64,000 nt of DNA from Io17-Chloro-G2 sp963663135 (GTDB lineage Bacteria; Chloroflexota; Dehalococcoidia; Lucifugimonadales; UBA3495), in NCBI GenBank assembly GCA_963663135.2, contig CAXXRM010000002.1, forward strand, positions 715,150-779,149, read 5' to 3'. The position numbers and the translations under genes are program-made. Under the pieces are notes generated by a model. The model saw only the letters and a list, made by a program, of their open reading frames with translations, searched no databases and was not told the origin of the DNA. Below, in pieces: positions 18,371 to 28,033 of the stretch (its first letter is position 1; each line of letters opens with the position of its first letter).

Positions 18371-18837
18371 GGGCCTCCGATCGGGCGGTAAAGTGGGCCG
18401 GGCTTAGGTGATTCATGCGGAGATCAAGGGTTCGCCGGTTACGTGGTTGAGCCTTTCGACTGTCATCACAACCCCGCGTCATTCTCGCCGCAGCGGGAAT
18501 CCAGAGCCCTTTCTCCCATCCAACCTGATGTGGGACTGCAGGAATGGTCCGGGTGGGACACCGACCTGTCCACCTGGCGCGTCTTGGTTGGCATAACCGC
18601 CTTGGCGCATGATCAGGTCTCTGGATTCCCATTGCGGCGAGAATTGCGGATGGTCTTCCAAGACCACGTATGAAGAATGAAAAAGCCTATTTTCATAATA
18701 ATGACGTGGGACAATCGAAAGGCCCTGGGTCACATGGTCACGTCTACATGGTAACGCGGTGGGCCGGTATTGGGAAAGAGGCCGGTTGGTTGCCGGCGCG
18801 TGCGGTTATTCGGCGGCGGAGGGGATGGCGGGTGTGA
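18371..18837. repeat. MITE-like element, subfamily A (about 18475-18650), in intergenic gap
   Basis: The left end is GCGTCATTCTCGCCGCAGCG. The core runs CCCATCCAACCTGATGTGGG, CAGGAATGGTCC, CACCTGGCGCGTCTTGGTTG and GCATAACCGCCTTGGCGCAT. The right end is CTCTGGATTCCCATTGCGGC. It is one of the best-preserved subfamily A copies and can serve as a type sequence. The rest of the gap (18651-18837) shows AAGAATGAAAAAGCC and no gene. Confidence 0.85.
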
Positions 18838-20211
18838 TTAGCCGGGGTTCCGGTAGTGCCAGTGAGAACCCTGGGGAGTGTCTTCCAGGGTCACGCCCTG
18901 CCGGTCCAGGTCGTCGCGAATCTGGTCGGCCAGAGCATACTGCTTGGCTTCCCGAAGTTTCTGGCGGGTGGCCAGCAGCATCTCGATGAAGGGCCGGGCC
19001 GCCAAATTATCCGGGGTGTCCGCGGTCTCCGGAACAAGGGTCAATCCGAGTACGCCGCCCAACTTTCGCAGGCATTCCTGGGAGGCCTCTACGTCCATGT
19101 CCGCGCTGCGCCGGTTGATCTCCCGGGACAGGTCGAACAGGGCTGCCAAAGCCCGGGGGGTGTTCAGGTCGTCGTCCATCGCCTGATGGAATCTCGATTC
19201 AAATGGGCTGGGATCAAGCGCCTCAGGGCCCCCGCTTTCCCTGGTGAGAGGCTCCCGCAAACGTTGGAGGCTGCGTTCCATGGCCGCGCATCCATCGTCG
19301 GTGTATTGCAACGGGCTCCGGTAGTGGGAGCTGAGGAAGTAGAGGCGCAGCGACTCGGCGGAGTGCCGTTCCAACGCCTCCTCCACCGAGACCAGGTTGC
19401 CCAGGGACTTGCTCATCTTGTCCTGGCCCAGCTGGAGCAGCCCGTTGTGGACCCAATAGTGACTGAACGGCTGGACGCCGGTGCTGGCCTCGCTCTGGGC
19501 GATTTCGTTTTCGTGGTGGGGGAAGATCAGGTCCTGGCCCCCGCCGTGGATGTCCAGGGTCTCCCCCAGGTAGGTCATCGACATGCTGGTGCATTCGATG
19601 TGCCAGCCCGGCCGGCCGGGCCCCCAGGGGCTCTCCCAAGCCGGTTCGCCGTGCCTGGCCGCCTTCCACAGAGCAAAGTCCATGGGATGTTCTTTGTGTT
19701 TGTCCACCTCCACCCGGGCGCCGGCCTGCATGCCCTCCAGGGTGCGGTGACTCAGTTTGCCGTAGTCGTCGCTTCGTGTGACGCGGAAGAAGACGTCGCC
19801 GCCGGCGGGATAGGCGAAACCCTTCTCCACCAACGTTGCAATGGTTTGAATAATCGGGTCGATCTCTTGGGTGGCCCGGGGGTAGACGTGGGCCCGCTGC
19901 ACGTTCAGTGCATCCACCGACCGGTAGAAATCCTCAATGTACTCGTCTGCCAGCGCTGTGGGGTCGATGCCCTGCTCCTGGGCCCTTTGTATGATCTTGT
20001 CATCCACGTCGGTGAAGTTCTGGACGTGCTTGACCGAATAACCCAGGTACTCCAGGTACCGGCGCAGAACATCAAAAGCGACGTAGCTCAGGGCGTGGCC
20101 CACGTGGGTGGTGGAATACGGGGTGACGCCGCAGACGTACATCTTGACGGTTTTCCCGTCCGCGGGCGCGAACTCTTGGGCCTCTCCGGTCAGGGTGTTG
20201 TAAAGCCTCAT
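18838..20211 (-). CDS. cysS: Cysteinyl-tRNA synthetase
   Basis: This 457-residue class I aminoacyl-tRNA synthetase charges tRNA-Cys. Cys27 (YVCGVTPYS) starts the zinc site. HVGH (36-39) is the HIGH motif, DFALWKAA the anticodon-proximal signature, and PGWHIECTSM and HGGGQDLIFPHHENEIAQ supply the remaining zinc ligands (Cys207, His232). KMSKS is at 265-269. ATG 20211 overlaps the TGA of ispF by 4 bp, so the genes are translationally coupled. It is the last gene of a PIN/TRAM-ispD-ispF-cysS operon, an order also known from other Gram-positive-type genomes. Confidence 0.97.
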   Translation of the reverse strand: MRLYNTLTGEAQEFAPADGKTVKMYVCGVTPYSTTHVGHALSYVAFDVLRRYLEYLGYSVKHVQNFTDVDDKIIQRAQEQGIDPTALADEYIEDFYRSVDALNVQRAHVYPRATQEIDPIIQTIATLVEKGFAYPAGGDVFFRVTRSDDYGKLSHRTLEGMQAGARVEVDKHKEHPMDFALWKAARHGEPAWESPWGPGRPGWHIECTSMSMTYLGETLDIHGGGQDLIFPHHENEIAQSEASTGVQPFSHYWVHNGLLQLGQDKMSKSLGNLVSVEEALERHSAESLRLYFLSSHYRSPLQYTDDGCAAMERSLQRLREPLTRESGGPEALDPSPFESRFHQAMDDDLNTPRALAALFDLSREINRRSADMDVEASQECLRKLGGVLGLTLVPETADTPDNLAARPFIEMLLATRQKLREAKQYALADQIRDDLDRQGVTLEDTPQGSHWHYRNPG

Positions 20212-20720
20212 TGCCTAGTTGCCAAGCCTTTTGCCAGCGCGGCCACCGCGCAGGCGGCAATGCCTTCCTCCCTGCCGATAAAACCCATGTAGTCGGTGGT
20301 GGTTACTTTGATGCTGACCCGGTCCGGGGGCACCAAAAGAGCCTCGCTGGTATGCAGCCTCATAGTGGAAATGAAGGGGCCCAACCTGGGCTTTTGCGCC
20401 AACATTGTAGCATCAACGTTTGAGATGCGCCAACCGGCTTGGCCCACCAGGTCTGCCACCCGGGCCAGCAAAATCAGGCTGGAAATGTCCTTGTATTGCG
20501 GATCGGTGGAAGGGAAGTGGACCCCCTTGTCGCCCAGGCCGGCCGCTCCCAGCAGGGCATCCATCAGGGCATGGACCAGCACGTCGCCGTCGCTGTGCCC
20601 CGACAGGCCCCGCTCGAAGGGCACGCTCACTCCGCCCAACACCAGGCTGCGCCCTTCCGCCAGGGGGTGGGCGTCAAATCCTATTCCGGTCCGGAATTCC
20701 AACGGTTCGTCGTCAGGCAC
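20208..20720 (-). CDS. ispF: 2-C-methyl-D-erythritol 2,4-cyclodiphosphate synthase
   Basis: This 170-residue enzyme forms 2-C-methyl-D-erythritol 2,4-cyclodiphosphate in the MEP isoprenoid pathway. The metal-binding Asp16 and His18 are in GIGFDAHPL. GLSGHSDGDVLVHALMDALL carries the third ligand His50, and LHFPSTDP is represented by VHFPSTDPQYK. The C-terminal TTTDYMGFIGREEGIAACAV is the conserved tail. It normally works as a trimer. It overlaps cysS by 4 bp and lies 75 bp after ispD, the enzyme two steps earlier in the pathway. Confidence 0.97.
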   Translation of the reverse strand: MPDDEPLEFRTGIGFDAHPLAEGRSLVLGGVSVPFERGLSGHSDGDVLVHALMDALLGAAGLGDKGVHFPSTDPQYKDISSLILLARVADLVGQAGWRISNVDATMLAQKPRLGPFISTMRLHTSEALLVPPDRVSIKVTTTDYMGFIGREEGIAACAVAALAKGLATRQ

Positions 20721-20795
20721 TGGTCATCTTGGTGCGCTTGGGGTCGTTTCCCGTTGGGTCTACGTTGCATCGGGCAAGTCTCACCGTTGGCTTGT

Positions 20796-21596
20796 TCATG
20801 CGGCGGAGTTGACCGTGCGTCCAAGAATCAACTCGGCGATGGCCAAGTCTTCAGGAGTGGTTACCTTCAGGTTTTCGTAGCTGCCAAGGAACATCCTAAC
20901 CGGTTGCCCCAGTCGCTCTAACATCGTGGCATCGTCTGTCACATCGCTTTCCCATCGTTGGTGGGCGTCCCACAGCAGGGAAAATCGAAAGACCTGGGGA
21001 GTCTGGGCCGCCCACAGGCCTTCCCTGGGCGGTGTTCCGGTCACCAGGCCCTGGTCTGAAACCTCTTTGATGGTGTCTTTCACCGGGACCCCGGCCACCG
21101 CCGCGCCCGATTCTCGGGCTGCCTCCAGCCCTCTTTGCAGGATGCCCTGGTCCAGGCAGGGGCGGGCGCCGTCGTGGACCATAACCCACTCCGGCGGAGC
21201 CGGGTCCTGGGCCGATGTCTCCGCAAGGCGCTCCAGGCCCAACCGGACCGAGTCCTGGCGCCGGGACCCGCCAACGCACACCCCGGCGATCTTCCGGTAG
21301 CCCCGGCTGTCTACCAGGGCCCGGCACCGGTCCAGGCTGCCCGCCCCAACTACAACCGCGATACGTTGCATCGGAGGGAACGCCTCAAGTTGGTCCAACA
21401 CGTGGACAATGCCGGGAACGCCGGCCAGGGGAGCAAAAATTTTGTCCACTCCGTCCATGCGGCTGCTGTTGCCGGCGGCTACCACCACCGCCCCCACCGC
21501 CCCCACCCCATCCGGGTTAGGGCTGTCTGCCGGCATATCGGATACCGTGTCAGATAGGTTGGACGCCAAGAGTTCAACCCCCCTTGGGGTGAGCAA
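20796..21596 (-). CDS. ispD: 2-C-methyl-D-erythritol 4-phosphate cytidylyltransferase
   Basis: IspD transfers CMP from CTP to methylerythritol phosphate. The nucleotide-binding motif AVVVAAGNSSRM is followed by DKIFAPLAGVPG; VHDGARPCL, PVKDTIKEV and WAAQTPQVFR are family signatures. The SDVTDDATMLERLG segment includes the conserved Asp pair. The longest frame starts at a TTG (21596) and overlaps the PIN/TRAM gene by 23 bp. An ATG at 21536 would remove a 20-residue non-conserved leader and may be the real start. The next gene, ispF, belongs to the same pathway. Confidence 0.94.
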   Translation of the reverse strand: MLTPRGVELLASNLSDTVSDMPADSPNPDGVGAVGAVVVAAGNSSRMDGVDKIFAPLAGVPGIVHVLDQLEAFPPMQRIAVVVGAGSLDRCRALVDSRGYRKIAGVCVGGSRRQDSVRLGLERLAETSAQDPAPPEWVMVHDGARPCLDQGILQRGLEAARESGAAVAGVPVKDTIKEVSDQGLVTGTPPREGLWAAQTPQVFRFSLLWDAHQRWESDVTDDATMLERLGQPVRMFLGSYENLKVTTPEDLAIAELILGRTVNSAA

Positions 21597-22623
21597 AGAT
21601 AATGCGGCCGGCGGCGGTCTGCAGCACTCGGGTCACCACCACGTCATGGACCGAGTTCACGTAGCGGCGTCCTTCTTCCACCACCACCATGGTACCGTCG
21701 TCCAGGTAGGCAACTCCCTGGCCGGCCTCCTTGCCATCCTGGACGATGTTGACCCGCATCTCCTCGCCGGGCAGCACGACGGACTTCAGCGCGTTGGCCA
21801 GCTCGTTGACGTTGAGCACCTGGACTCCCTGGAGTTCGGCCACTCGGTTGAGGTTGTAATCTGTGGTGAGAATGGAAGAGTTCATCCCTTTGGCCAGCTT
21901 CACCAACTGGGCGTCCACCTCTTCCCCGGTCTCGATTCCCATGTCCAGGACTTCCAGTGAAACGGTGGCGTCCCGCCTCAACCGGCCCAGGACCTCCAGG
22001 CCGCGGCGGCCCCGATTGCGCCGCAGGGAGTCACTGGAGTCGGCGATGTGGCGCAGTTCGTCGAGGATGAACCGGGGAATGATCAGGGTGCCGTCCAGAA
22101 ACCCGGTGATGGTGAGGTCGGCGATGCGCCCGTCGATGATGGCGCTGGTGTCCACCAGGATCTTGCCGCCGGAAGGAATTTCAACCTCTGGGGGCTTTCC
22201 CTCCAGGGATGGAAACAACGCTTTGATATCCGTTTGGCGGTTGGCCCCCAACCAGAGGCCCAATGCCCCCAGAAAAACGCTGACCATGATGGGAATGCCC
22301 CATCCCCGCCAGCCGCTCAGCGTGTACAGAGGAATGGAAATCAGGAAGGCCGCCATCAATCCCACCAGCAACCCGATTGTCCCCGCCATCAGGGTGGGTC
22401 CGGGTATGGAGCGCATGAATTCGGCGGCTTTACGCATGGGTGGGACGACCAAAAACGGGGTTGCCAGCGCCCCCAGTGCCACTCCGGTTATGGTCAGGGC
22501 CAAGCCCCAGGGCAAATACTGCTGCTGGCCGATGACCAGTTCTGACACCAGGGCCCCCAGCCTCCACCCCAGGACCCCAAATCCTCCGGCGCCCAAAACC
22601 CTGAGCGTCCAAAGGGTCAACAC
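21574..22623 (-). CDS. Membrane PIN/TRAM-domain protein (YacL-like)
   Basis: The N-terminal 130 residues contain about four transmembrane helices (GLALTITGVALGALATPFLV, AGTIGLLVGLMAAFLISI, GIPIMVSVFLGALGLWLG). A PIN nuclease domain follows, with acidic residues in ILVDTSAIIDGRIADL, RFILDELRHIAD and LTTDYNLNRVAEL. The protein ends in a TRAM domain (about 285-345: GEEMRVNIVQDGKEAGQGVA). YacL-type proteins are membrane-anchored putative RNases. The gene heads the ispD-ispF-cysS operon, as in Bacillus-type genomes. Length (349) is typical. Confidence 0.92.
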   Translation of the reverse strand: MLTLWTLRVLGAGGFGVLGWRLGALVSELVIGQQQYLPWGLALTITGVALGALATPFLVVPPMRKAAEFMRSIPGPTLMAGTIGLLVGLMAAFLISIPLYTLSGWRGWGIPIMVSVFLGALGLWLGANRQTDIKALFPSLEGKPPEVEIPSGGKILVDTSAIIDGRIADLTITGFLDGTLIIPRFILDELRHIADSSDSLRRNRGRRGLEVLGRLRRDATVSLEVLDMGIETGEEVDAQLVKLAKGMNSSILTTDYNLNRVAELQGVQVLNVNELANALKSVVLPGEEMRVNIVQDGKEAGQGVAYLDDGTMVVVEEGRRYVNSVHDVVVTRVLQTAAGRIIFAHPKGG

Positions 22624-23120
22624 CTTGAGTCACCTCCGCCGCAGATCGGCCACAAACCATCAAGACTTGAACGACACCGCGAGTTGATCTTACCATGATC
22701 AGCGCACAGGCGTTAAAGCCGCCCGGCCCCATAGATCCATTAATCTCAACCCCCCAACCCGTCATTCCAGCCGCAGCGGGAATCCAGACCCCTTCCCGTG
22801 CACCGAAACGTCTATGGCAACAAGAACACGCCAGGTGCGGGCAATCCCCGCCCCCGTCGTCCTTCCCGCATGTCCATGCCTTGGACACCGCCCACCCGTC
22901 ATTCCCGCCACCCGCGTCCCCGTTCGCTTCCGGGCGTCCTCCCCCGCCGGGTTAAGCTGGCCGGGTTCCGGCAGCGTATACTGCGTTTGAATCGCCGCGG
23001 CGCGCCGGTAAGCCTTCGAACCCCTGGAGGCCCGGCCCAAACCACTGCGGCTGACGCCGATAACGGGCGCGGCAGCGCTCCGTGTCGGCGACTGAAGTCG
23101 GGAGAAATCCAGGAGGAGTC
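22624..23120. repeat. Intergenic region with truncated MITE-like element, subfamily B (about 22758-22912)
   Basis: Left end CCCGTCATTCCAGCCGCAGC is followed by GGGAATCCAGACCCCTTCCG. The core contains CACCGAAACGTCTATGGCAA and CATGCCTTGGACACC as in subfamily B. The right terminus is replaced by a second left-type end (CCCGTCATTCCCGCCACCCG). The remaining sequence before the asparaginase start is GC-rich, with no gene recognised. Confidence 0.65.
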
Positions 23121-24131
23121 ATGGTTGGGCAGCCCAAACCTAAAGTCTATTTGATCGGCACCGGGGGCAGCATCTCCTTCGTGGGGCGGGAACGCACCGA
23201 TTTCATCAATTACAGCTACGACAACCAACACCTGACGATTCAGGAACTGCTGGACCGGGTTCCCGAGGTGAACGAGTTCGCCGAGGTGCGGGCCGAGCAA
23301 TTCCTGAACCTGGGAAGTCCCGATGTGCTGCCGTCGCACTGGCTGGAACTGGCCCGCCGGATCAACCAGATTTTTGAAGAAGACCCCCTGGCGGCGGGCG
23401 TGGCCGTTACCCACGGGACCGCGACCCTGGAGGAGACGGCCTACTTTCTGAACCTCACCGTCAAGAGCGACAAGCCGGTGGTTATCACCGGGGCGATGCG
23501 CCCGCCGACGGCCATGGGCACCGATTCCGACGTGAACCTGATGGACTGCATCCGCGTGGCGGCGGCGCCCCACGCCCGGGGCCGGGGCGTGCTGACGGTG
23601 ATGAACAACCAGGTCCAGGCCGCCCGGGAGGTGACCAAAACCAATAGCTACCGGCTGGAAACCTTCCGCGCCCACGACTTGGGGCTGTTGGGGTACGCCG
23701 ACGCCGACGGCGAGGTGGTGTTTTACCGGGAGTCCACCCGGACGCACACTGCAGCCACCGAGTTTGACGTGAGCGAGTTGGCCGAGTTGCCCCGCGTCGA
23801 TATCGCCCACAGCTACGCCGGGGCTGACGGCGTGGTGGTCGAGGCCTTGGTTGGGGCGGGAGTCGCCGGCATTGTGGCCGCGGGACTCGGCAGCGGCGGC
23901 TCGCCTCCGGATTTCACCGCGGCCTTGCGAGAGGCTCGAGACCGGGGCGTGCTGGTGGTCATCGCCACCCAGGTGGGCAGCGGCCGGGTGACCCTGACCC
24001 GCCGCTTCCGGGAAGACGGCTTCGTGGTCGCCGACAACCTGGAACCGAAGAAAGCCCGCATCCTTCTAATGCTGGCGCTAACCAGAACCAGCAACCCCGC
24101 AGAAGTCCAGCGGATGATGCTGACCTATTAG
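23121..24131 (+). CDS. L-asparaginase (type I/II asparaginase-glutaminase family)
   Basis: This enzyme hydrolyses asparagine to aspartate and ammonia. ATG 23121 is chosen because AGGAGG lies at 23111-23116; an upstream ATG at 23082 lacks a site and adds an atypical leader. The first catalytic Thr is in LIGTGGSISFVG. The second triad is represented by VAVTHGTATLEETAYFLNL, and TGAMRPPTAMGTDSDVNLMD is the usual substrate-loop region. About 336 residues is the normal length. No signal peptide was seen, so a cytoplasmic form is likely. Confidence 0.9.
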   Translation: MVGQPKPKVYLIGTGGSISFVGRERTDFINYSYDNQHLTIQELLDRVPEVNEFAEVRAEQFLNLGSPDVLPSHWLELARRINQIFEEDPLAAGVAVTHGTATLEETAYFLNLTVKSDKPVVITGAMRPPTAMGTDSDVNLMDCIRVAAAPHARGRGVLTVMNNQVQAAREVTKTNSYRLETFRAHDLGLLGYADADGEVVFYRESTRTHTAATEFDVSELAELPRVDIAHSYAGADGVVVEALVGAGVAGIVAAGLGSGGSPPDFTAALREARDRGVLVVIATQVGSGRVTLTRRFREDGFVVADNLEPKKARILLMLALTRTSNPAEVQRMMLTY

Positions 24132-24410
24132 GCCGCGGGCTCGTGTCAGGCCACGGGCTCGTGGATATCCACCCGGCTTCTCCCCGTCATTTCCGCCGCA
24201 GTGGGAATCCAGAGCCCCAACTCCCGTCATTCTCGCCGCAGCGGAAATCCAGAGCCCTGACTATGCGCCAACACGGTTATGGCAACGCAGACGCGGCGGG
24301 TGGACGGCCGTACACACCCGCACATCTACCTCAGCACGACTTTCAATTAAAAAAAATGGGTTCCGGATTCCCGCCGCGGCAAGAATGACGGGAGAGAAGC
24401 AGAAACCCAC
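24132..24410. repeat. MITE-like repeats: solo left end and one hybrid element
   Basis: A solo left end (CCCGTCATTTCCGCCGCAGT) lies at about 24185. A full element follows at about 24224-24390, with CGCCAACACGGTTATGGCAA near its left end and GATTCCCGCCGCGGCAAGAA at its right end. The core matches the shared left half of subfamilies A and B, then diverges. No gene was seen. Confidence 0.75.
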
Positions 24411-24460
24411 AAACCCCCTCTATCCAAACGCAATTGCGGGACGGATTGAGGGGGTTAATT
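24411..24460. terminator. Possible bidirectional terminator between convergent genes
   Basis: AACCCCCTC (24412-24420) pairs perfectly with GAGGGGGTT (24448-24456) around a 27-nt loop, followed by AATT. The loop is long and the T-tract weak, so this is a moderate call. Its position between the convergent asparaginase and CoA-transferase genes supports it. Confidence 0.45.
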
Positions 24461-24535
24461 GTCAGGTCTGCCTGTGACCGCGGACCCGAAGCAGCCGGTC
24501 GAATGGCGGCCGACTAAGCGATGCGGGCCCTGGTC

Positions 24536-25756
24536 TTATCCGGGAACCTCATCGTAGTGGTGGGACTCGCCGATGACGTTCTCTTCCATCAGTTCGGCAA
24601 TCTGCTCGTCGGTGTAGTCCAGCAGCTCTCCCAACAGCTCCCGGTTGTGCTCGCCCACCTTGGGGGTGGACCCAACCGCTGCGGGAGTGCGGCTGAAGTG
24701 CCAGTAATCCCCGGAAACCGAGATGGTGCCGGCCAGGAAGTCGGGGACCTCTTTCAGCGCGCCCCTCTCCCAGGGATGCGGGTCTTCGGCGGCCATCGGG
24801 ATGGTGTTCACCGGCGCCGCCACCACGTCGTGCTTGGTGAAGTGTGCGATGGCCTGCTCCATGCTCATGTCGGCCAGCAACTCTTTGATGGCCTCGTCCA
24901 CGGTCGCCCGGTTGTTGCCCCGCTCGTGCCGGGTGGTGAACCTGGGGTCTTCCAGCCATTCCGGCTTGCCCAGGGCGTTACAGACCCGGTGCCAGTGTAT
25001 CTGGTCCCCGGCCGAAAGCAGCACCCAGCCCTCTTTGCAGGCGTAGATGCCGCTGGGCGGCGCGGTCGTGTCTCCCCGCTTGGGCGCCACCTTCGTGCCG
25101 TGGTAGGCGGTTATCGGTATCTCGGTCATGCTGTACCCGGTGTCGGCCAGGCACACGTCGATGGACTGGCCCTCTCCTGAGTACTCTCTTTCGTGCAGGG
25201 CGGCCAAAGTGCCGATGGCCGAATGCAGCGCCGTTATCCGGTCGATAATGGGCACCCCGGTCCGGATGGGAGGCATCCCGTCCTCGCCGGTGACCATGGT
25301 GATGCCCGACATGGTCTGACCGATGGGGTCGTAGCCGATCTGGTCCCGGTAGGGGCCGAACTGGCCGTAGGCCGAAACGTTGACCATTATGATGCGGGGG
25401 TTCAATTCCTTTAGAACGTCGTAGCCGAACCCCATTTTCTCAATGGTGCCGGGCCGGAAGTTCTGCACCAGCACGTCGGACTGCTTGATCAGCTCGGTCA
25501 GGATCTCCTTGCCCTTATCCTTGCGCAGGTCGATGCTCAGGCTCTTTTTCCCCGAGTTGTACTGTACCCAGTAGGAACTTTGTTTTCTGACCCAGGGGCC
25601 GTGATATCGGGTTTCCTCACCGCCCAGCCTCTCCACCTTGATAACCTCGGCGCCCATGCGGGCCAGCACCTGGGCGCAGCGGGGACCGGCCTGGTGGCGC
25701 CCCAGGTCCAAAACTCGGATATTCTCCAACGGGTGATTCAAACCGGCCATTTTCAA
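24536..25756 (-). CDS. Class III CoA transferase (CaiB/BaiF/Frc family)
   Basis: This 406-residue protein transfers CoA between carboxylic acids via an aspartyl intermediate. IRVLDLGRHQAGPRCAQVLA, MGAEVIKVER and DVLVQNFRPGTIEKMGFGY are family signatures. The catalytic Asp is probably Asp205 in VCLADTGYSM. GDYWHFSRTPAAVGSTPKVG and HNRELLGELLDYTDEQI form the C-terminal lobe. CaiB-type enzymes often initiate acid degradation by activation to a thioester. The acid used here is unknown. The gene is monocistronic. Confidence 0.92.
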   Translation of the reverse strand: MKMAGLNHPLENIRVLDLGRHQAGPRCAQVLARMGAEVIKVERLGGEETRYHGPWVRKQSSYWVQYNSGKKSLSIDLRKDKGKEILTELIKQSDVLVQNFRPGTIEKMGFGYDVLKELNPRIIMVNVSAYGQFGPYRDQIGYDPIGQTMSGITMVTGEDGMPPIRTGVPIIDRITALHSAIGTLAALHEREYSGEGQSIDVCLADTGYSMTEIPITAYHGTKVAPKRGDTTAPPSGIYACKEGWVLLSAGDQIHWHRVCNALGKPEWLEDPRFTTRHERGNNRATVDEAIKELLADMSMEQAIAHFTKHDVVAAPVNTIPMAAEDPHPWERGALKEVPDFLAGTISVSGDYWHFSRTPAAVGSTPKVGEHNRELLGELLDYTDEQIAELMEENVIGESHHYDEVPG

Positions 25757-26251
25757 GGACCCCCTAGACGATGTTGGGCCATTTTAAGTCCCCACACCTG
25801 AAAGAGCAAGAAACCGCGTTGCACCAATAGGTCAAGCGAATTCAAACGTGATGGGCGAATCTGCCATCGCCTGTGATGCCCGAATGACTCCCATCCGACC
25901 GCACCCACCTCCCGTCGTCAATTCCAAAACCGGCCATTTTCATCCTCAGAGGCCACTTTGATACAGCATCGCGTCATTCTTGCCGCAGCGGGAATCCAGA
26001 GCCCTTTCCGTGCGCCGGTACGCTTATGGCAACCGGGAAACGCCAGGTGTGGGGGCCCAAGCCCCTGCCGCGTGACCACGCCCTGGACACGGGACCTTGC
26101 GCAAAGGACAAAAATGGATTTGGATTTCTGCTGCCGTGAGAAACACCGGAGGGGCCTGACGTATACCGTAGCATCAGCGCTTTGATGAAACCTGTTACCG
26201 AGAGTCCTCCGGTTTTAGAACCCGATAGCCTTGACCACGCATTGTTCCTGG
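25757..26251. repeat. Intergenic region with MITE-like element, subfamily B (about 25972-26148)
   Basis: The element has left end CGTCATTCTTGCCGCAGCGG, core GCGCCGGTACGCTTATGGCA and CGCCCTGGACACGGGACCTT, and a decayed right end GGATTTCTGCTGCCGTGAGA. It is preceded by GGCCATTTTCATCCTCAGAG (25933-25952), also found before the copies at 31948 and 56518. The first 200 bp after the CoA-transferase start hold nothing recognisable. Confidence 0.75.
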
Positions 26252-28033
26252 CTATCTCCTCCCGCGCCCCGCAGGGGTTTCCAACCCGAAAAGTCCGAAA
26301 AGCTGGTCTGCAGACAGAGACTTGGCCAAGTCTATAGAAACGTCGTCCACCAACTCGTCAAACAGTTCCTGTTTTTGCTCCAGTATCCGGTCAATGCGTT
26401 CCTCTATGGTTCCGATGCACGAATACTTGAACACCTGGACCGGAACATCCTGCCCGTAACGGTGGCTGCGGTCCTCGGCCTGTCGCTCGACCGCCGGGTT
26501 CCACCAACGGTCCAGGTGAAAGACGTAAGATGCTTCTTGTAGGTTCAGTCCAACGCCGCCGGCCCTCAGCGAAACAATTAGCGCCTTGTGCCTGTCGTCA
26601 GTCCTGAACCGGCGGATGATGTCCCGCCTTTCCTCCATCGTATGGTCTCCGGTAAAAGTCAGTGGGTCGAACTCCCGCAGGACCTCGGACATAGCGGCGA
26701 CTCCAAAACCGGCGCTGGTGTATTGGGAGAACACGAGAGCCCGGTTGCCCTGGTTCGCCAACGTCTCGATCCTGCTGCGAATATCCTCGAATTTGCTGGA
26801 CTCTCCGGTCTCCGGCTCTGAATTGCATATCTGCTTTAGCCGGGCAATCAGCTCCAGAACGTGCTGGACCCGGACATCCGCCCCCAGTTCCCGCAGGTGC
26901 ACGATTCCGTCCCGTTCGGCCCGCTCGTAGCTCCGCTGTTGCTTGGGCAGCAGCGGAATCTTAAGCTTCGTGGTCAACTTGGGCGGAAGGTCCTGCAGCA
27001 CTTCGGCTTTCTTGCGCCGCAGTTGTAACTCGCGGTGGCGCTCCCGCAGGGTCAGGCCTGGGGAGTAAGTGTTTGGGGGCAGTCCCTCGTGGTGGTCTAC
27101 AAATTCAACGATAGATGCAAGCTCTTCTTCGTTGTTTTCCAATGGCGTGCCGGTGAGCGCCCAAGAACGTACTCGTTTGATCCCCTTGACCGCCCTGCTG
27201 GTAGGGTTCGGGTTCTTGATGCGTTGAGCCTCGTCCGCCACCAGGACATCCCAGGTCTTTTTCCCCAGGGGAGAGTAGGGGCTTTCGGTGTAATCTGACC
27301 TCAATGTCTCGTAGCCAACGATGGCCACGTGGACTTGGGCTGCCCACTGCCAGGCCCGGTCGGCCGGGTTGCCCCGGATCACCATGGCCCGTAAATCGGG
27401 CGCCCACTTCTGAAGCTCCTGCCGCCATTGGTCCAGGATGCTGGCCGGAGCAACCACCAGGGCCGAGCCTATATCGCCGCGGATGAACAGCACACGAAGG
27501 GCCACGATTACCTGGAGAGTCTTGCCCAACCCCATGTCGTCAGCCAGGAGCAGCGTTTCGCTGTCCAGCAGGAGTTTTACTCCGTCCAGTTGGAAGGGTA
27601 TCAACTCTCCCGGCCATTCAAGCACGGAATCGGGACCCGGCAGAAGACAATCAAGTGGCGGGGCTAGGACCCGCCTGAGCCGCTCCGGCAGCGTGTCCAC
27701 AGACGGCTCCCGTGGCTTTCTGGACTGTCCGTTTGAGGGCGACGACCGGACCTCATTGCCTGAGACGACTGACGTCGCCTTTGAGGGAGCGTCTGACGTC
27801 CCGGTCAATACAATCGACGTCACTGGATCGGGAATTATTCCCGGATACAGTGGTAAAGAATCGACTGGAGCTGGCAAGCTCTGGGCGTAATCCAGGTTGG
27901 TCGGTTTGAATGGACCGGATTGGGGCAAGGGGATGCGCTGCACCGGTTCGGCCTTGGCTTGGCGCCATCGCGAAATCCTCGGGTGGTGCTTGAAGGCATT
28001 GGATTTGTTACGCCAGGGGAGTAAAAACTTCAC
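26252..28033 (-). CDS. SNF2-family DEAD/DEAH helicase of a BrxD-like operon
   Basis: This 593-residue SF2 ATPase translocates on double-stranded DNA. Residues 1-140 are a variable Pro/Ser-rich leader. The helicase core starts at about 145 with PFQLDGVKLLL. Walker A is DDMGLGKT (165-172), motif II is DEAQ (267-270) and motif III ALTGTPLENN. The C-terminal lobe has SLRAGGVGLNLQEASYVFHL then DRWWNPAVERQAEDRSHRYG. BREX type 2 operons encode helicases (BrxHI) beside BrxD. ATG 28033 overlaps the stop of the small upstream gene by 4 bp. It is the last gene of a five-gene operon. Confidence 0.9.
   Translation of the reverse strand: MKFLLPWRNKSNAFKHHPRISRWRQAKAEPVQRIPLPQSGPFKPTNLDYAQSLPAPVDSLPLYPGIIPDPVTSIVLTGTSDAPSKATSVVSGNEVRSSPSNGQSRKPREPSVDTLPERLRRVLAPPLDCLLPGPDSVLEWPGELIPFQLDGVKLLLDSETLLLADDMGLGKTLQVIVALRVLFIRGDIGSALVVAPASILDQWRQELQKWAPDLRAMVIRGNPADRAWQWAAQVHVAIVGYETLRSDYTESPYSPLGKKTWDVLVADEAQRIKNPNPTSRAVKGIKRVRSWALTGTPLENNEEELASIVEFVDHHEGLPPNTYSPGLTLRERHRELQLRRKKAEVLQDLPPKLTTKLKIPLLPKQQRSYERAERDGIVHLRELGADVRVQHVLELIARLKQICNSEPETGESSKFEDIRSRIETLANQGNRALVFSQYTSAGFGVAAMSEVLREFDPLTFTGDHTMEERRDIIRRFRTDDRHKALIVSLRAGGVGLNLQEASYVFHLDRWWNPAVERQAEDRSHRYGQDVPVQVFKYSCIGTIEERIDRILEQKQELFDELVDDVSIDLAKSLSADQLFGLFGLETPAGRGRR

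Noticed and set aside
18856..20292. 478-residue plus-strand open frame over cysS
   Set aside because: CysS and IspF motifs are unambiguous on the minus strand; the antisense frame is a GC-rich shadow.
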